A stretch of DNA of 64,000 nucleotides from Liopterus haemorrhoidalis. Taxonomy: Eukaryota; Arthropoda; Insecta; Coleoptera; Dytiscidae. Below the pieces are notes generated by a model. That model ran no database searches, was not told where the DNA came from, and saw only the letters and a program-made list of their open reading frames with translations. The translations under genes were made by a program, and so were the position numbers. The DNA is taken from contig OZ020616.1 in the NCBI GenBank assembly GCA_963971575.1, forward strand, positions 4,980,924-5,044,923, written 5' to 3'. This document shows positions 10,637-21,750 of the stretch, piece by piece (the stretch's first letter is position 1; each line of letters opens with the position of its first letter).

Positions 10637-11431
10637 TTTTGAAATATGTATCTGTATCTAGGTATTTAAATTTAAGTATCTCGTATCTGTATTTCAGATA
10701 CTTTGATCGTTACTTTATTTTTATAAACAAAATTCAGAAAACAATTGAAATTCTGACATTTACAAATTAAATTTATATGGAATATCGAAAAAAATATATA
10801 TTCTCACTCGTTTTTCACAGCTTTTGAATGGCCGTAAAAATAGTAGATATTTAGGTACCACAATAGTAGGTACAACACTTAAGGAAAATGGGTCATTATT
10901 AATGAAAACTAAGTTTTTGAATATCTATTGTTGCTATTTTGATGTGCAATTTACTAAAAACATATAAAAAATTATATCCACACGGTTTGGGAGTGGACCG
11001 TGGTTTTTTGAAGCCTTGGGCAAGGCAAATTAAGGCCCTTCAAAAGTATCCAGTGATTGAACATACATTTTGATAATTTTTTGAGGCATTTCGTTACTTG
11101 AGGCCTGGCTCTAGTCCACCTCTCCCAAGGGCCGGCCATGCTAGTGTGGATATTAAGTTTCCTAACTGAAATCAGTAAGATAACTAGGTGTGTTTCCTAA
11201 AGAACGTAAAATTGAATAAATTATTAAACGTTCAAATAATTTTTTTTGTAAGCGTGAGAATGTTAACTAAAATTTGGTTTATAAATTAAATTTATATGGA
11301 ATGAGAAAAAAAATCATATATTTCTTATCAGTAATTTTTTATTAGTGACCAAAAATGATCGTGACACGAATTCCACTTCAATTAGGGCTAAAATTTGATT
11401 GAAAAGAACATCCCCTTTACAAGAACATAGG

Positions 11432-11471
11432 TGCGTATCTATAAGACTAACATTAGTCTTATAGATACGCA
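11432..11471. repeat. Perfect 40-bp palindrome
   Basis: The left arm TGCGTATCTATAAGACTAA, a 2-base CA spacer and the exact mirror arm form a hairpin inside element I. The GTATCTA core echoes the element's subterminal motif. Confidence 0.9.
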
Positions 11472-12014
11472 GCTCATACGTCAGCACATATGGCTAACAT
11501 AATATATACATTATTTAGTACAAATTTATTCCATAGAATAGTGTTTTACCTTGAATTTAGTGGGTTTTTTGTGAAGTCACACTCATTTTTGAACAGCCTA
11601 TATAATACTGATTAACATGCACTGTTTGTTTGGTAAAAATATGGTATTTTCATTTCATTTTATGTTTTTTTTTTTCAAAAGTATCTAGCTTTATCTAGAT
11701 ATAAACATTTTTGGCATGTATCTATATCTAGATGTTTTTTATAATTCTGTATCTGTATCTGCATCTAGATACAATTTTTCTTAGGTATCTGTATCTATAT
11801 CTAGATATTTTTTAAATGTATCTATTACATCACTGGTTGCCGCATTAGTTGGCCACTTGAATGATGTATCTGGTTTTCTGGAAAAGTCTACAGGTCACTA
11901 GATACGCGCAAAAAAAACTGATTTTGGTCGATTTACTTTTTGGCTTATAACTCTTTTGTTTCAATTCATACAAGTTTCTAATTTGCACGTTCTGGAAGCA
12001 CCTTTTTAGAAATA

Positions 12015-13300
12015 CCAGGTCTACAAGTATGAAGTGCGGATTTTTTTCAAACTTGCCGCGCAAACAGAGTGTATAGTTCAAAGTTTCAACACATATGGCG
12101 TTTTGTTAAGTTATCATTAAGTGTCAAAGGCGTATAGGTTATAATTTGAAAAGTGATCATATAGTTTTGTTTTACTGTGTTAAAAATGTCAAATTTTGTG
12201 CCAAATAAAGAGCATTCGCGGACAGTACTACTGTTTTGTTTTCATTTGAAAAAAACTGCTGCTGAATCATACCGACTGCTTCGAGAAGCTTATGGTGAAT
12301 ATACTCCATCGCAAGATACGTGTGAACGATGGTTTCGGCGTTTCAAAAGTGGTGACTTTGGTCTTACAGACAATGAACATGGAAAACCTCCAAAAAAATA
12401 TGAAGATACAAAATTGGAAACATTGCTACAGGAAGACGATAGTCAATCACAAAAACAACTAGCAGAGCAGTTAGGCGTTAGTCAAGAAGCTGTTTCCAAT
12501 CGCCTACGAGAGATGGGTAAGATCCAGAAAGTCGGCAGATGGGTTCCACATGCATTGAATGAGAGGCAGATGGAAAAACGCAAAAACATTTGTGAAATTT
12601 TGCTTGCACGATACAAAAGAAAGTCTTTTTTGCACCGTATCATTACTGGCGATGAAAAATTGATTTATTTTGAAAATCCCAAACGCAAAAAATCATGGGT
12701 GAACCCAGGCTCACCACCCACATCAACTGCAAGATCGAATCGCTTTGGCAAAAAGACAATGCTCTGTACTTGGTGAAACCAAAAGGGTGTGGTCTATTAT
12801 GAATTGTTAAAACCTGGTGTAACAGTTAATACCCAACGCTACCAACAACAACTGATCGAATTGAACAATTCGCTGCTCATAAAACGACCAGAATACGAAA
12901 GAAGACAGCACAAGGTAATCTTTCTTCACGATAACGCTCCATCACATAAGGCAAAAGCAGTTTGCAACACATTGGAGGCACTCAAGTGGGAAGTGCTACC
13001 ACATGCCGCTTACTCACCAGACTTGGCCCCTTCAGATTACCACTTGTTCGCATCGATGGGTCACGCACTTGCCGAGCAGCACTTTTGTTCATATGAAAAT
13101 GTGAAAGAATGGCTAGATGAATGGTTTGCGGGCAAAGGGGAAGAGTTCTACTGGCGAGGTATTCACAAATTGCCTGAAAGATGGGAAAAATGTATAACTT
13201 CTAATGGAGCATACTTTGAATAAATAAACTTTTACTGTTCTTTTAAGTTTAATGTATTTTATTTAAAAAAAAAATCCGCATTTCATATTTGTAGACCTGG
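12015..13300 (+). mobile_element. Full-length DD34D mariner transposon M1
   Basis: The TIRs are CCAGGTCTACAAGTATGAA and its mirror, flanked by TA (12013-12014, 13301-13302). Length is 1286 bp, as expected for mariner. It sits inside element U. A second copy lies at 42022-43297 in the opposite orientation. Confidence 0.95.
12186..13223 (+). pseudogene. Mariner transposase (DD34D), one in-frame stop
   Basis: Cut-and-paste transposase acting on the flanking TIRs. From ATG 12186 the frame runs to TAA at 13221-13223. It has an N-terminal HTH (AESYRLLREAYGEYTPSQDT), a second HTH (QKQLAEQLGVSQEAVSNRL), the ITGDEKLIYFENP block (first Asp), HDNAPSHKAKA (second Asp) and SPDLAPSDYHLF (third Asp, 34 residues later). 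The one nonsense change is TGA at 12774-12776, where the other copy has Trp. The usual Trp after GDEK is Leu, and the residue after the stop is Asn where the other copy has Asp. About 345 codons, the normal mariner length. Inactive as read, but young-looking. Confidence 0.92.
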
Positions 13301-13440
13301 TAATTCACAGCTTTTCTCAAAATTTTTATTGCTCGCATCATTTTCGAGAAATTGATACTAACTTTCAATTTTCATATGGGGCTCAAATTTTTCTTTAAAT
13401 GCATTAAATCGAGAGTTTTTGGCACGTATCTAGTGACCTG

Positions 13441-14084
13441 TTTTTATTTTTAAGAGTTTGTATCCGGATTGTTATAAATTCTATACTCCATCTGGTGACC
13501 ACTATACAAAATTAAATGTTGCAATATTATATAAAAATTAAAAACAAGCACATTTTTTTAATAGAATTGCGAGAAAAAATTAATTAACTTGTTTTTAAAA
13601 TTTTTTAGCCGTAATTTTAGAAATGCATTTTGTTAATTTTTTATTGTAATTTATTCATATTTCATTTTCAGTTGAATGTATGCTTCTAGTTTTTTGTTTT
13701 AGTAAATTATACAGTTTTATAATTTAGTTTGAACAAATATCAAGAGGTTAAAATGTTTAGTTAGTAGTTATAAATAAATACTGAACAAATTTTTATCTCT
13801 GAATTTTTGCAAATGAAAAGAGCGTACCTAGGTAACTATTTGTAGTTGATCGACGAACATTCCGAGACAATTTTATTTTGCCGTTGTGTAGGTAATATGG
13901 TTTAGTGAAATAACAAATTATATTTCCAGGAAAGTTACAGTAAAAAGTATATTTGAAAGTTACACAAATTAAACCTGTTCCGGTTCATCCGAAAAAATAT
14001 ATTTAAAAAAAGTATTGTTTTGATTTGAAAACTATAGTCAGTTTTCACCGACCGCCAACATATATAAGGGAGGTATTGTGATCA
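13441..14084. other. AT-rich interval, nothing recognised
   Basis: No coding potential, TIRs or repeat-family match were seen. Confidence 0.5.
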
Positions 14085-14255
14085 TACCGATTTTGACATT
14101 TCGAGATTTCGATGGATCTCCACGAATTGAGGTCCCTACATATCGTTTTGCCTATTTGTGCATGATGTCTGTCGGTCAGTCTGTCTGGCTGCCATAATTT
14201 TGCAATGGTAGGGCCATGGCTCCTTGGCTCTGCATGAGTAGCCACCACTGACTAA
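14085..14255 (-). repeat. Family K repeat (CACGAATTGAGGTCCCT motif)
   Basis: It shares CACGAATTGAGGTCCCT and a following TGTCTGTCGGTC-type run with 47759-47850, where a tRNA-like module follows. It may be part of a SINE or TIR family; ends are not defined. From 14260 to 14880 I see only AT-rich sequence with TAACTAAC runs. Confidence 0.4.
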
Positions 14256-14886
14256 CTAACGGTTAGTTAACTAACTCGAATTGGTTAATCACTAAGCAAT
14301 TGGAAAGCTCTGGTGTAGAGTTAGCTTTACAGTTGTCCAAATTAACTAACTATATAATAGAGCTACGATGTGTTAACCAGACTAAATAATCAATTTACAT
14401 TAATATGCTATTATAGCCAATTGAATTAGTTAAGTCCATGAAGTCATGGCTTTCAAATAGCACACTTATTTATACTTTTTATTATACAAACATGCCAGTA
14501 GGGCGACAATATTTTTGTATTTTGTAACGAAAAATATTTTGCAATAAAATATACGAGTATTTAAGAATTTCAAAATAAAAACTTTTTAAAAATAGGGCAC
14601 AATAATATAAAAATTGTTCCCAATGTATAGAATATATTTAGAAAAACTTAAGGAAATAAACGAATTATTAAACAATTATCTATATGTGTTGAAGTTCTGT
14701 TGTTTTAACAAAATTTATTGTAATAGGTATTGACAATTTATTTTCGTAACCTTTGTGCGAAATCTAATTATTGCTAATGGTAGTACTGACCCTTAATAAT
14801 TATATTTTAACAGGTCATAGCCTGGAGTGAAAAAACAATTTTCAAAATTTGTTTACTTGTTAAATTTACAATATAAATTGAAGAGA

Positions 14887-17217
14887 ATGTTAACAGAACA
14901 ACGGTTGCAAATTGTGCAAATTTATTACGAAAATCGTGGTTTAGTTCGCAAAACTTACCGTGCGCTATGTCCATCTTACGGTCGACATAATCGTCCATCC
15001 GAGCAACCATAGATCGTTTTCGCACCACGCATACTCTAATTCAGGGATTCCCAACCTTTTTCCTACTTAGACCCCCTTAGAATTTTTTTTTTCAATAGAC
15101 CCCTAATTTTTTTTATTATAATGCATAAATATGTAGCGCCATGTATCAAGTTGAAGTTGTAAGGACAATCCAGTAACTAACATAACAAATATAAATATAT
15201 ATATTTTATTAAACAATTTTTCAGTTTTACTGAAATATGTAACTAATTATAATGTATATATTTTTTAAATTTAATGCGATGGTTGTGGTTGATGCTTCAC
15301 CATAATACTTTTTATATTAAGTGTAAAATTAGTTAATAATAATCGTAAATCACCGCGTTCTGTAATATTTAATCGATTTCTAGTTTTCCTTAATAAATTG
15401 TTAACGTGACTAAATCCTGCCTCAACCAAGTAAGAACTAGGAAAAGCTAAAAATAATGGTTCGGTGATATGAATTAATTTGACGTATTTTGCGAATATCT
15501 TTACAATTCCAAAATTTGGCATAACCATTTGCTTGAAAATTGATTTTATCTTCCAAATTCTCCTTCAATTCAATCAATTCTTCTTAGCTAAAAATCAATA
15601 TTGCTTGTGTCGTTTTCAAATGGATTTATAATCCAAGACGGGATATCCAAACTTTCCAAATCTTTATAATGGGCATTGATATCTTCTTTTAATTGTTTCA
15701 AGTGGTCAGTGTAGATTTGAATGTCATCAATATTAATCATATCTTTTTCAACAACAGAAAGTTGCATCAAATGTTCACAGTATCGAGATCATTTCGATTT
15801 AAAGTGGAAATAAACAAATCAATTTTGGAGCGAAACCCAAATATAACTGTTCGAGTTTGAATGAGATTCACGTTTTTTCCTTGTAATTTATTTTTATATT
15901 ATTAAATAAAGAAAATATGCTAAATAAAATATATGCTTTTTTGATTCAATTAATTTTGTTGCCGTAGGTTTATCAATTTCCAAAAGGAACTAAATTACAG
16001 AATTAAAGATTTCATTGAAACGGTGCAAACAATTGCCTTTCGACAACCAACGAACTTCTGTATGAAGAAGTAAATTATTATAAAGTTCATCATTACTTTC
16101 GGCTAATTTTTTTTAGGTTTAGGAACCGTGGCTGGTTCTAACCCAACTCTGAATGCGCACTAGTTTAATAATAGACCCCTGGAGTACTATAGACCCTTTT
16201 TAAACTTCCATAGACCCCCAAGGGACCCCCACCTGTACCCCGTTGGGAATCCCTGCTCTAATTGATACTAAGCATCCGCAAATACGTCGTACAGTGCGCA
16301 CCGAAGAAGCTGTTGCTGCTGTGAAGCGTAGTATTAGGAAGGGCCCGAATGAGTCGATTTGCCATCGTACACATTGGAGCTGTGTCCATCCATTTTATGG
16401 AAGATTTTGCGGAACGATCTTGGTTTACGAGCTTACAAGATCTAGCTCGTGCAAGATTTGAAGCCGCATGACCATTGTGTGTGTCATACGTTCGGTGAAT
16501 GGGCCGAAAACTAGATTGCTGTTGATCCTCATTTAAACCACAAAATTTTATTCAGCGATGAGGCCCATTTTTGACTGAAAGACTACGTCAACAAGCAAAA
16601 TTGCCGCATTTGGAGTGAAGAAAATCCACGCCATTATTGAGACGCTGTTACATCCACAAAAAGTCACGGTTTGGTGTGCTTTATGAGCTGGTGGAATCAT
16701 TAGTTTTTATTTCTTCAAAAATGATGCCGGTCAGAACGTTACAGTCAATGGAGACCGCTATAGAGCCATGATTACTGACTTTTTCGTTCCCCAATTGAAT
16801 GATATTAATGTGGAAGAGCTGTGGTTTTAACAAGACGACGCAACATGACACAGAGCGCGCGCCTCAGTCGACCTATTGATAGAAACATTCGATGAGCGCA
16901 TTATTTCGCGTAATAGACCTGTGAATTGGCCTCCAAGATCGTGCGATTTAACACCTTTGGATTATTTTCTGTGGGGATATGTGAAGTCGCTAATCTACGT
17001 CGATATACCACAGACGATGGACGACTTGGAAGCCAACATTCGCCGCGTTATTCGACTGCGCTTTATTCGAGCCAGCTGCCCATATGCCCGAAATCATATT
17101 TAAACACTAATGGCATAAAATTATATTTCCAATAAAACCAATACCATGGCCATTACCCCGATTTTTATATATTTTATTTCATTTTAAAGTTCTATACCTC
17201 TTAAAAAAAACACCCGT
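14887..17217 (+). pseudogene. DD41D Tc1/mariner-like transposon relic, split by a hAT
   Basis: The N-terminal HTH (MLTEQRLQIVQIYYENRGLV, ATG 14887) is followed after the hAT insertion by TVRTEEAVAAVKRS, FSDEAHF (first Asp, about 16555), TVNGDRYRAM and SCDLTPLDYFLWGYVKSL. The D-to-D spacing is 41 residues when aligned to the copy at 49838-50200. Multiple stops and frameshifts disable it. The right TIR ends at 17217 in CACCCGT followed by TA; the left TIR has been lost. The hAT at 15042-16255 splits a coding block, and the frame resumes after it. Confidence 0.8.
15042..16255 (-). mobile_element. hAT transposon with degenerate ZBED/SCAND3-like transposase
   Basis: The ends are CAGGGATTCCCAACC and the mirror GTTGGGAATCCCTG, with the 8-bp TSD CTCTAATT (15034-15041, 16256-16263). 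The minus strand shows transposase blocks in order: HTEVRWLSKGNCLHRFNEIF (about 16075-16015), YKDLESLDIPSWIINPF (15675-15625), and the C-terminal dimerisation motif FPSSYLVEAGFSHVNNLLRK with RLNITERGDLRLLLT (15450-15330). This layout is typical of the hAT-derived ZBED5/FAM200/SCAND3 group. Stops, frameshifts and a missing N-terminal half make it dead. Confidence 0.85.
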
Positions 17218-17882
17218 TATTTGGTGTGTATTTGGCCATTTTAATTTTACCTTATCCAAAACTAATAGTTCGTTTTCCCGATAATTTGATGATGTTATCT
17301 GGATCATACTATGATCAGCAATGAAATAATTATTCGGTAGTGAAAAACGAAATGGGTAAGAAAAGCATGGGAACATCACACTAGAACGCTATCCAAGTTT
17401 AATTTTGTAAGTCTTCTTCCAGGATTCAAGTCTTCCAGTCTTCAGCTATCACACGCGAAACAGGGAAAAGTAACTTGCGTCTGCGTACATAACGTTAACA
17501 ATACACCCATCTCACTTGATCTGACTGAGAGGGAGAGGCCGCGCACGCGCATTTCAAGACTTGAACTTCGTCTGTCTTCTTGACACATACCCTTTTCACA
17601 TTAGAACTTTAAGATCGCATGTTAAAGTGAATGTATCTTTAAACGCTAAAGTGAAACCGTATGGCCTCGTCTAAATACAAGCGATGTTTAAAGGATTCCA
17701 CACAAAGCGGCCGCAGTGGCGGCCACGGTAGCGATCAGGTCTCCTCACACTAACGCGGTGGGAGTGGCGGTAGCGGTAGCGATCATTTAGTGAATCACGG
17801 TATATAGTTGTATGATAATATTGATTGCGAGAACACAATAGAATAATTAATTGTATGTAGAGGAAAAATAATAATCTACTCA

Positions 17883-18285
17883 CAGTCTGTTTCAAACAGT
17901 TAGGCGGAACTAAATGGGAATTCCGTTCTTTTAGGTTGGAAAAGGGACCTTGCTTGGGTTATTTCATTTTTCACGTTGGAATGTCAAAATTTAAAATTCC
18001 AACAATGAAACCATGGAAACGAATGACATATGTCAAACTTAAATTAATTTTCTTACATATTTTAATGACAAAAAATAAATAAATGGGATATTTGTATTCA
18101 GAATGACACAAAAAATCAAAATATAAAGAAAATGACATTTTAAAATGATATTAACCTTAACCAAAAAATGTTTGTTGCAAGTATGATTTACAAAGCTTAA
18201 GCAAAACGGCTGAAAAGCATTATTTAAACGATGAAAGTAACTAGATTGCAAAATCTAGTTCCGCCTAATAGTTTGGAACAGACTT
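17883..18285 (+). mobile_element. MITE family A copy 1, nested in P1
   Basis: It starts CAGTCTGTTTCAAAC, then TTAGGCGGAACTA, and ends with the mirror GTTCCGCCTAATAGTTTGGA. It is the innermost level of this nest. The family (about 400 bp) has at least six further copies in the window. Where edges are clean it is flanked by TA, suggesting Tc1/mariner-type mobilisation. Confidence 0.85.
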
Positions 18286-18482
18286 TACTATCAATTTCCA
18301 AAACTTTTCCTATTTCGTCCCAGACTTTATTTATTTTCCTAATATTCTTGTAATCAGGATGTGCTAAGTCATACAAAATTAAATGATCCTTTACTGATCT
18401 ATGATTTTTTCTGTTAAATTATCTATTTTCGATATTATTTTCTTAAATATATTCACTCTGTGGTATATAAACAATGAATATC

Positions 18483-18629
18483 GCAGCGGCCTAACGCAAC
18501 TTGTCGAGTTTGGCCGCCAGTGTTTGGTGATCGCTAGACTGAACGCTGCAGTCGGTGGCGTTCTCAGATAGCGAAACGCTTGTATGTGCGTGGTCTCATT
18601 GTATTGTATAGGTTGCGTTAGGCCGCTGC
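18483..18629. repeat. 147-bp foldback with GCAGCGGCCTAACGCAAC ends
   Basis: Perfect 18-bp inverted ends GCAGCGGCCTAACGCAAC enclose about 110 bp. It lies in P1 beside A1. It may be another tiny MITE or part of P1's own subterminal structure; no target duplication is clear. Confidence 0.6.
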
Positions 18630-19332
18630 ATTATCGCCACCGTGGCCGCCACCGCGGCCGCTTTGGTGTGTGGAATCCTTAAGACAGAGATCTGCGTCTT
18701 AAACTTCGTCCGCATTGCCTACTTAAATTCTATTATAAAAAAATACTCCTTGAATTTGTGCTGTCAACATTTTATATTATCATAAACAAGAATACTGTAT
18801 TATATCGACGTTATAAGAAGTTTATAATTGTTGTTATAGTAAAATTATTTATTTTAATAATGTGTTTAATAAAATACAGAGCTACAATAATTGAGATAAA
18901 ATGTATCGACTTACATGTTAATACAGGTGTAATATATTCTTTATTGTAGTGTCTTTATTGTAGAATGAAATGAAATATCCATATTTGTTTATAATAATTC
19001 AAAATGTGCGTCTGCGCAGACAGTTCAAAACTGGTAATTTCATGACGGTAACTTAAGGAAAAAATTACTGTAGCTGATGACAGTACCGGAGATTTAAACA
19101 TCAAGTGTGAAACCATACCGATCTTAAACATCGGTGAACTCTAAGTTCACTCGTCTTAATGATCTAGTGTGAAAAGGGTAACAGGGGAAATATATCTCGA
19201 TGTATTTGCTCAGATTTAAAGACCTAGGTTTTTTGTCATGCTATCACACACACAAGACTTCGATTCGAACGCAAAGACTTTAATTTTCCAAATTTAGACT
19301 TGAATAATAACTCTAGTGTGATAAGGCCTTTA

Positions 19333-19840
19333 AAGAGCTTTCTATTATTAAGGGCATGTTAAAAACAAAATTAGCACAAGCTTAAAAATAACCGGGGTAA
19401 AGAAAATTGAATTACAAAAACCGTTACAAGATTCAAAGGTAGTCAACCCGAAAATTACAGCTGTATCATATGAAGTCGTTATTTCCGTCTCCACTTACTA
19501 GGTATTCCGTAACACACGCACTTTTTTTACTAAACCTCGTAAATTGCAACGCAAATAACATAATTTGGATTTTTTATTTTGCTATTTTATTACTCTGTTT
19601 CTAAATTACACATAAACTAGTAGTGAACGCTGCTGCCACCATAGTTCGCGATTTTCTACAAATGAATGCAATTTCGCGCACATTATAATTAGCACGATAA
19701 ACACTACGTTTTACAAATAAAACATGTCGTGTTTTTAATCAAGCATTAGTAAATTTTGATTGTGTTAAAAATAAAATTTAACTCACATATTTTACAAAAC
19801 AAATGGTATTTTAAAGCTGTTAAAATAAATAATATTGTAA
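19333..19840. other. AT-rich interval, nothing recognised
   Basis: No gene or repeat-family match was found between L1 and the Helitron. Confidence 0.5.
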
Positions 19841-21619
19841 TCTATATATATAAAATCGTAACTAAGCTACCTACTCATAATCAACGCCCAGCCCAAATCA
19901 CTGGACCTATAATCATGAAATTCGGCGAGTATATTCCCTCCATGACGTAAGCACCCACTAAGAACGGATTTTTCGAAACTCATCCTCTAAGTGGGTGAAA
20001 AGGGGGTTAAAAGGGGTAAAATGTGGCTTCACGGTTTCCTTAATATCTCTTAGGTCCAATAAGATATCGACTTGGTTTTTGCTTACAAAGATTACGCATG
20101 TAAATATAAAAAAACTTATTTCAGGATTTTGTCCTAGTCAACCCCTAAAGGGGTGAATCTACAATCAGGGTGAATTATAGAACCCGTCGCATCTTCTGTG
20201 TTTATTGTGTTATAACATTCCTTTTTGGCATATAGGTGTCTTTTTAAAATATTCAGAAAGTGTTTTGACCGTTTTTTTAAATTTCACCCATAAAGGGGTA
20301 AATTGGCATTTTTTATTCGATAGGATGTCGTCTAGACAAAGAAACACAAAATTCGGGCAGTATATCCCTTTAATATCTTAAGGACCCCCTAAGAAACGAT
20401 TTTTCGAAATTCGACCTCTCAGGGATGAAAAGGGGTGAAATGTGTTTTCACGGATTCCTCAGTATTTTTAGGTCAAGAATATATTGCCTTGCTTCTGCTT
20501 ACAAAGACTACCAACATGTTGAAAAACTTATTTTTTAGGGTTTGTACTAATCAACCCCTACAGGGGTGAATCTACAATCAGGGTGAATTATAGAACCCTT
20601 CGCATCTTCTGTGTTTGTTGTGTTATAACATTTATTTTAGGCATATAGGTGCCTTTTTAAAATATTTAAAAAGTGTTTTGACCTTTTTTTTTAAATTTCA
20701 CCCCTAAAGGGGTAACTTGGTATTTTATATTCGATAGAATGTCGTTTAGACAGAGAAACATAAAATTCGGGAAGTATATCCCTTTTATGACTTAACAACC
20801 CCCTAAGAAATTATTTTTGGAAATTCAACCCCTAAGGGGTGAAATGGGGTAAAATGTGTTTTCACGGAATCCTCAATATCTCACAGGGCCAATAATATAT
20901 CACCTTCATTTTTGCTTATATATATTATCCATATAAATGTTGAAAAACTTATTTCAGGATATAAATACGGAAAAATAACGGTTTTTTTCGGTTTTCGGTT
21001 CAGTTCCGGTTCGAAGCCCTGATATTATATTCCTTTTTGGTATATAATTTTTTCTTTTTATCTTTAGAAAGTCTTGTAAACTTTTTTTTTTATTTATAAA
21101 GGGGTAATTGGTATATTTTTGATTAGATACATGGAATTCCGGGAACATATTCCTTCCATAACGTAACCCTTTATATCTTCTGTGCTTCTTGAGTTATAAC
21201 ATTCCTTTTTGGCATATAGGTGACTTTTTAAAATCTTTCGATAGTGTTCTGACAGCTTTTTAAGAATTTTTTATTAGAAATAAGAAATTCCAAAAGTTTT
21301 CGATATGACGTAAGAACCCACTAAGAAAGGATTTCGACCCCTATGGTGTAAAAAGGAGTAAAATGTTTTTTCATGGATTCCTCAATATCTCTTAGGACAG
21401 ATGAGATATCGACTAGATTTTGGCTTATAAAAGTTACCCGTGCACATGTTTAGAAACAAACTACGAATTTTACACTAATGAGCCTCTAACGGGGTAAATT
21501 TACACCTGAGGAGAGAGTCAGTAATGTGATCTATAAAGAACCATGACTTAACCACATAATAATTGCACGATGATGGCAAATCGTCAATATACCGTAGCGA
21601 AGCACGGGTACTCAGCTAG
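19841..21619 (+). mobile_element. Non-autonomous Helitron
   Basis: The 5' end TCTATATATATAAAA follows A (19840) and the 3' end ..GGGTACTCAGCTAG precedes T (21620). This fits Helitron TC...CTAG ends inserted between A and T with no target duplication. A weak hairpin (ACCGTAGCGAAGCACGGGT) lies just before the 3' end, as expected. The interior has four diverged modules starting near 19943, 20373, 20786 and 21305, each with CCACTAAG/CCCCTAAG and AAAGGGGTAAAATG-type blocks. No Rep/helicase is present. A hAT-like end fragment (GGTTCGAAGCCCTG, to about 21022) interrupts the third module. Confidence 0.8.
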
Positions 21620-21750
21620 TAATAGATATTTCCTTTAAATATTATTTATTTTTCACTTCGCTGTTATAATGCCTAAGATACGAGATATATGAGAAACATA
21701 TGCATAACAACTGAAGTATTATGAATACATAATGCTCCAGTTGTTATTAA

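Larger units (their letters stand above)
9923..11835. mobile_element. hAT-like element I with GTATCTAGATAC-type ends
   Basis: The ends are CAATGTTGTAATGTATCTAG and the mirror GTATCTATTACATCACTG, with an exact 8-bp TSD GTTGCCGC (9915-9922, 11836-11843). Both subterminal regions consist of reiterated GTATCTAGATAC-like motifs. A 5'-truncated LINE (10021-10636) is nested near the left end. No transposase is visible; about 1.3 kb remains without the LINE. Confidence 0.85.
11891..13440. mobile_element. TIR element U, host of mariner M1
   Basis: The ends CAGGTCACTAGATACGCGC (11891) and the mirror of CAGGTCACTAGATACGTGC (ending 13440) bracket the mariner. Without the mariner the element is about 260 bp. 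No target duplication is obvious, so the superfamily is open. Confidence 0.6.
17692..18678. mobile_element. piggyBac-like (TTAA) GC-rich MITE P1, nested in B1
   Basis: The ends AGGATTCCACACAAAGCGGC and the mirror GCCGCTTTGGTGTGTGGAATCC are flanked by TTAA (17688-17691, 18679-18682). Sister copies of B carry a single TTTAAG here, confirming the insertion. Subterminal DNA is strikingly GC-rich (GCGGCCGC, GTGGCGGCCACGGTAGCG), unlike the surroundings. It contains MITE A1 and a 147-bp foldback. Confidence 0.8.
17588..19180 (+). mobile_element. MITE family B copy 1, nested in L1
   Basis: TIRs TACCCTTTTCACA.. and ..TGTGAAAAGGGTA are flanked by the 3-bp duplication ACA (17585-17587, 19181-19183). 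Intact sister copies (about 600 bp) are at 22654-23254 and 24157-24749. It is enlarged by the TTAA-flanked element P1. The shared 63-codon ORF starting MLSTFYIIINKNTVLY reflects copy similarity; it is almost certainly not a gene. Confidence 0.85.
17366..19329. mobile_element. PIF/Harbinger-like MITE L1, outermost shell of a multi-level nest
   Basis: The left end is decayed (ATCACACTAGAACGC near 17375). The right end is CTAGTGTGATAAGGCCT at 19329 followed by TTA. The 374-bp uninterrupted copy at 30801-31174 shows the intact structure. Element B1 is inserted at about two thirds of its length, duplicating ACA. Confidence 0.7.

Noticed and set aside
15042..16255. Host ZBED-type gene
   Set aside because: hAT TIRs and an exact 8-bp duplication surround it and the frame is broken, so it is a transposon relic.
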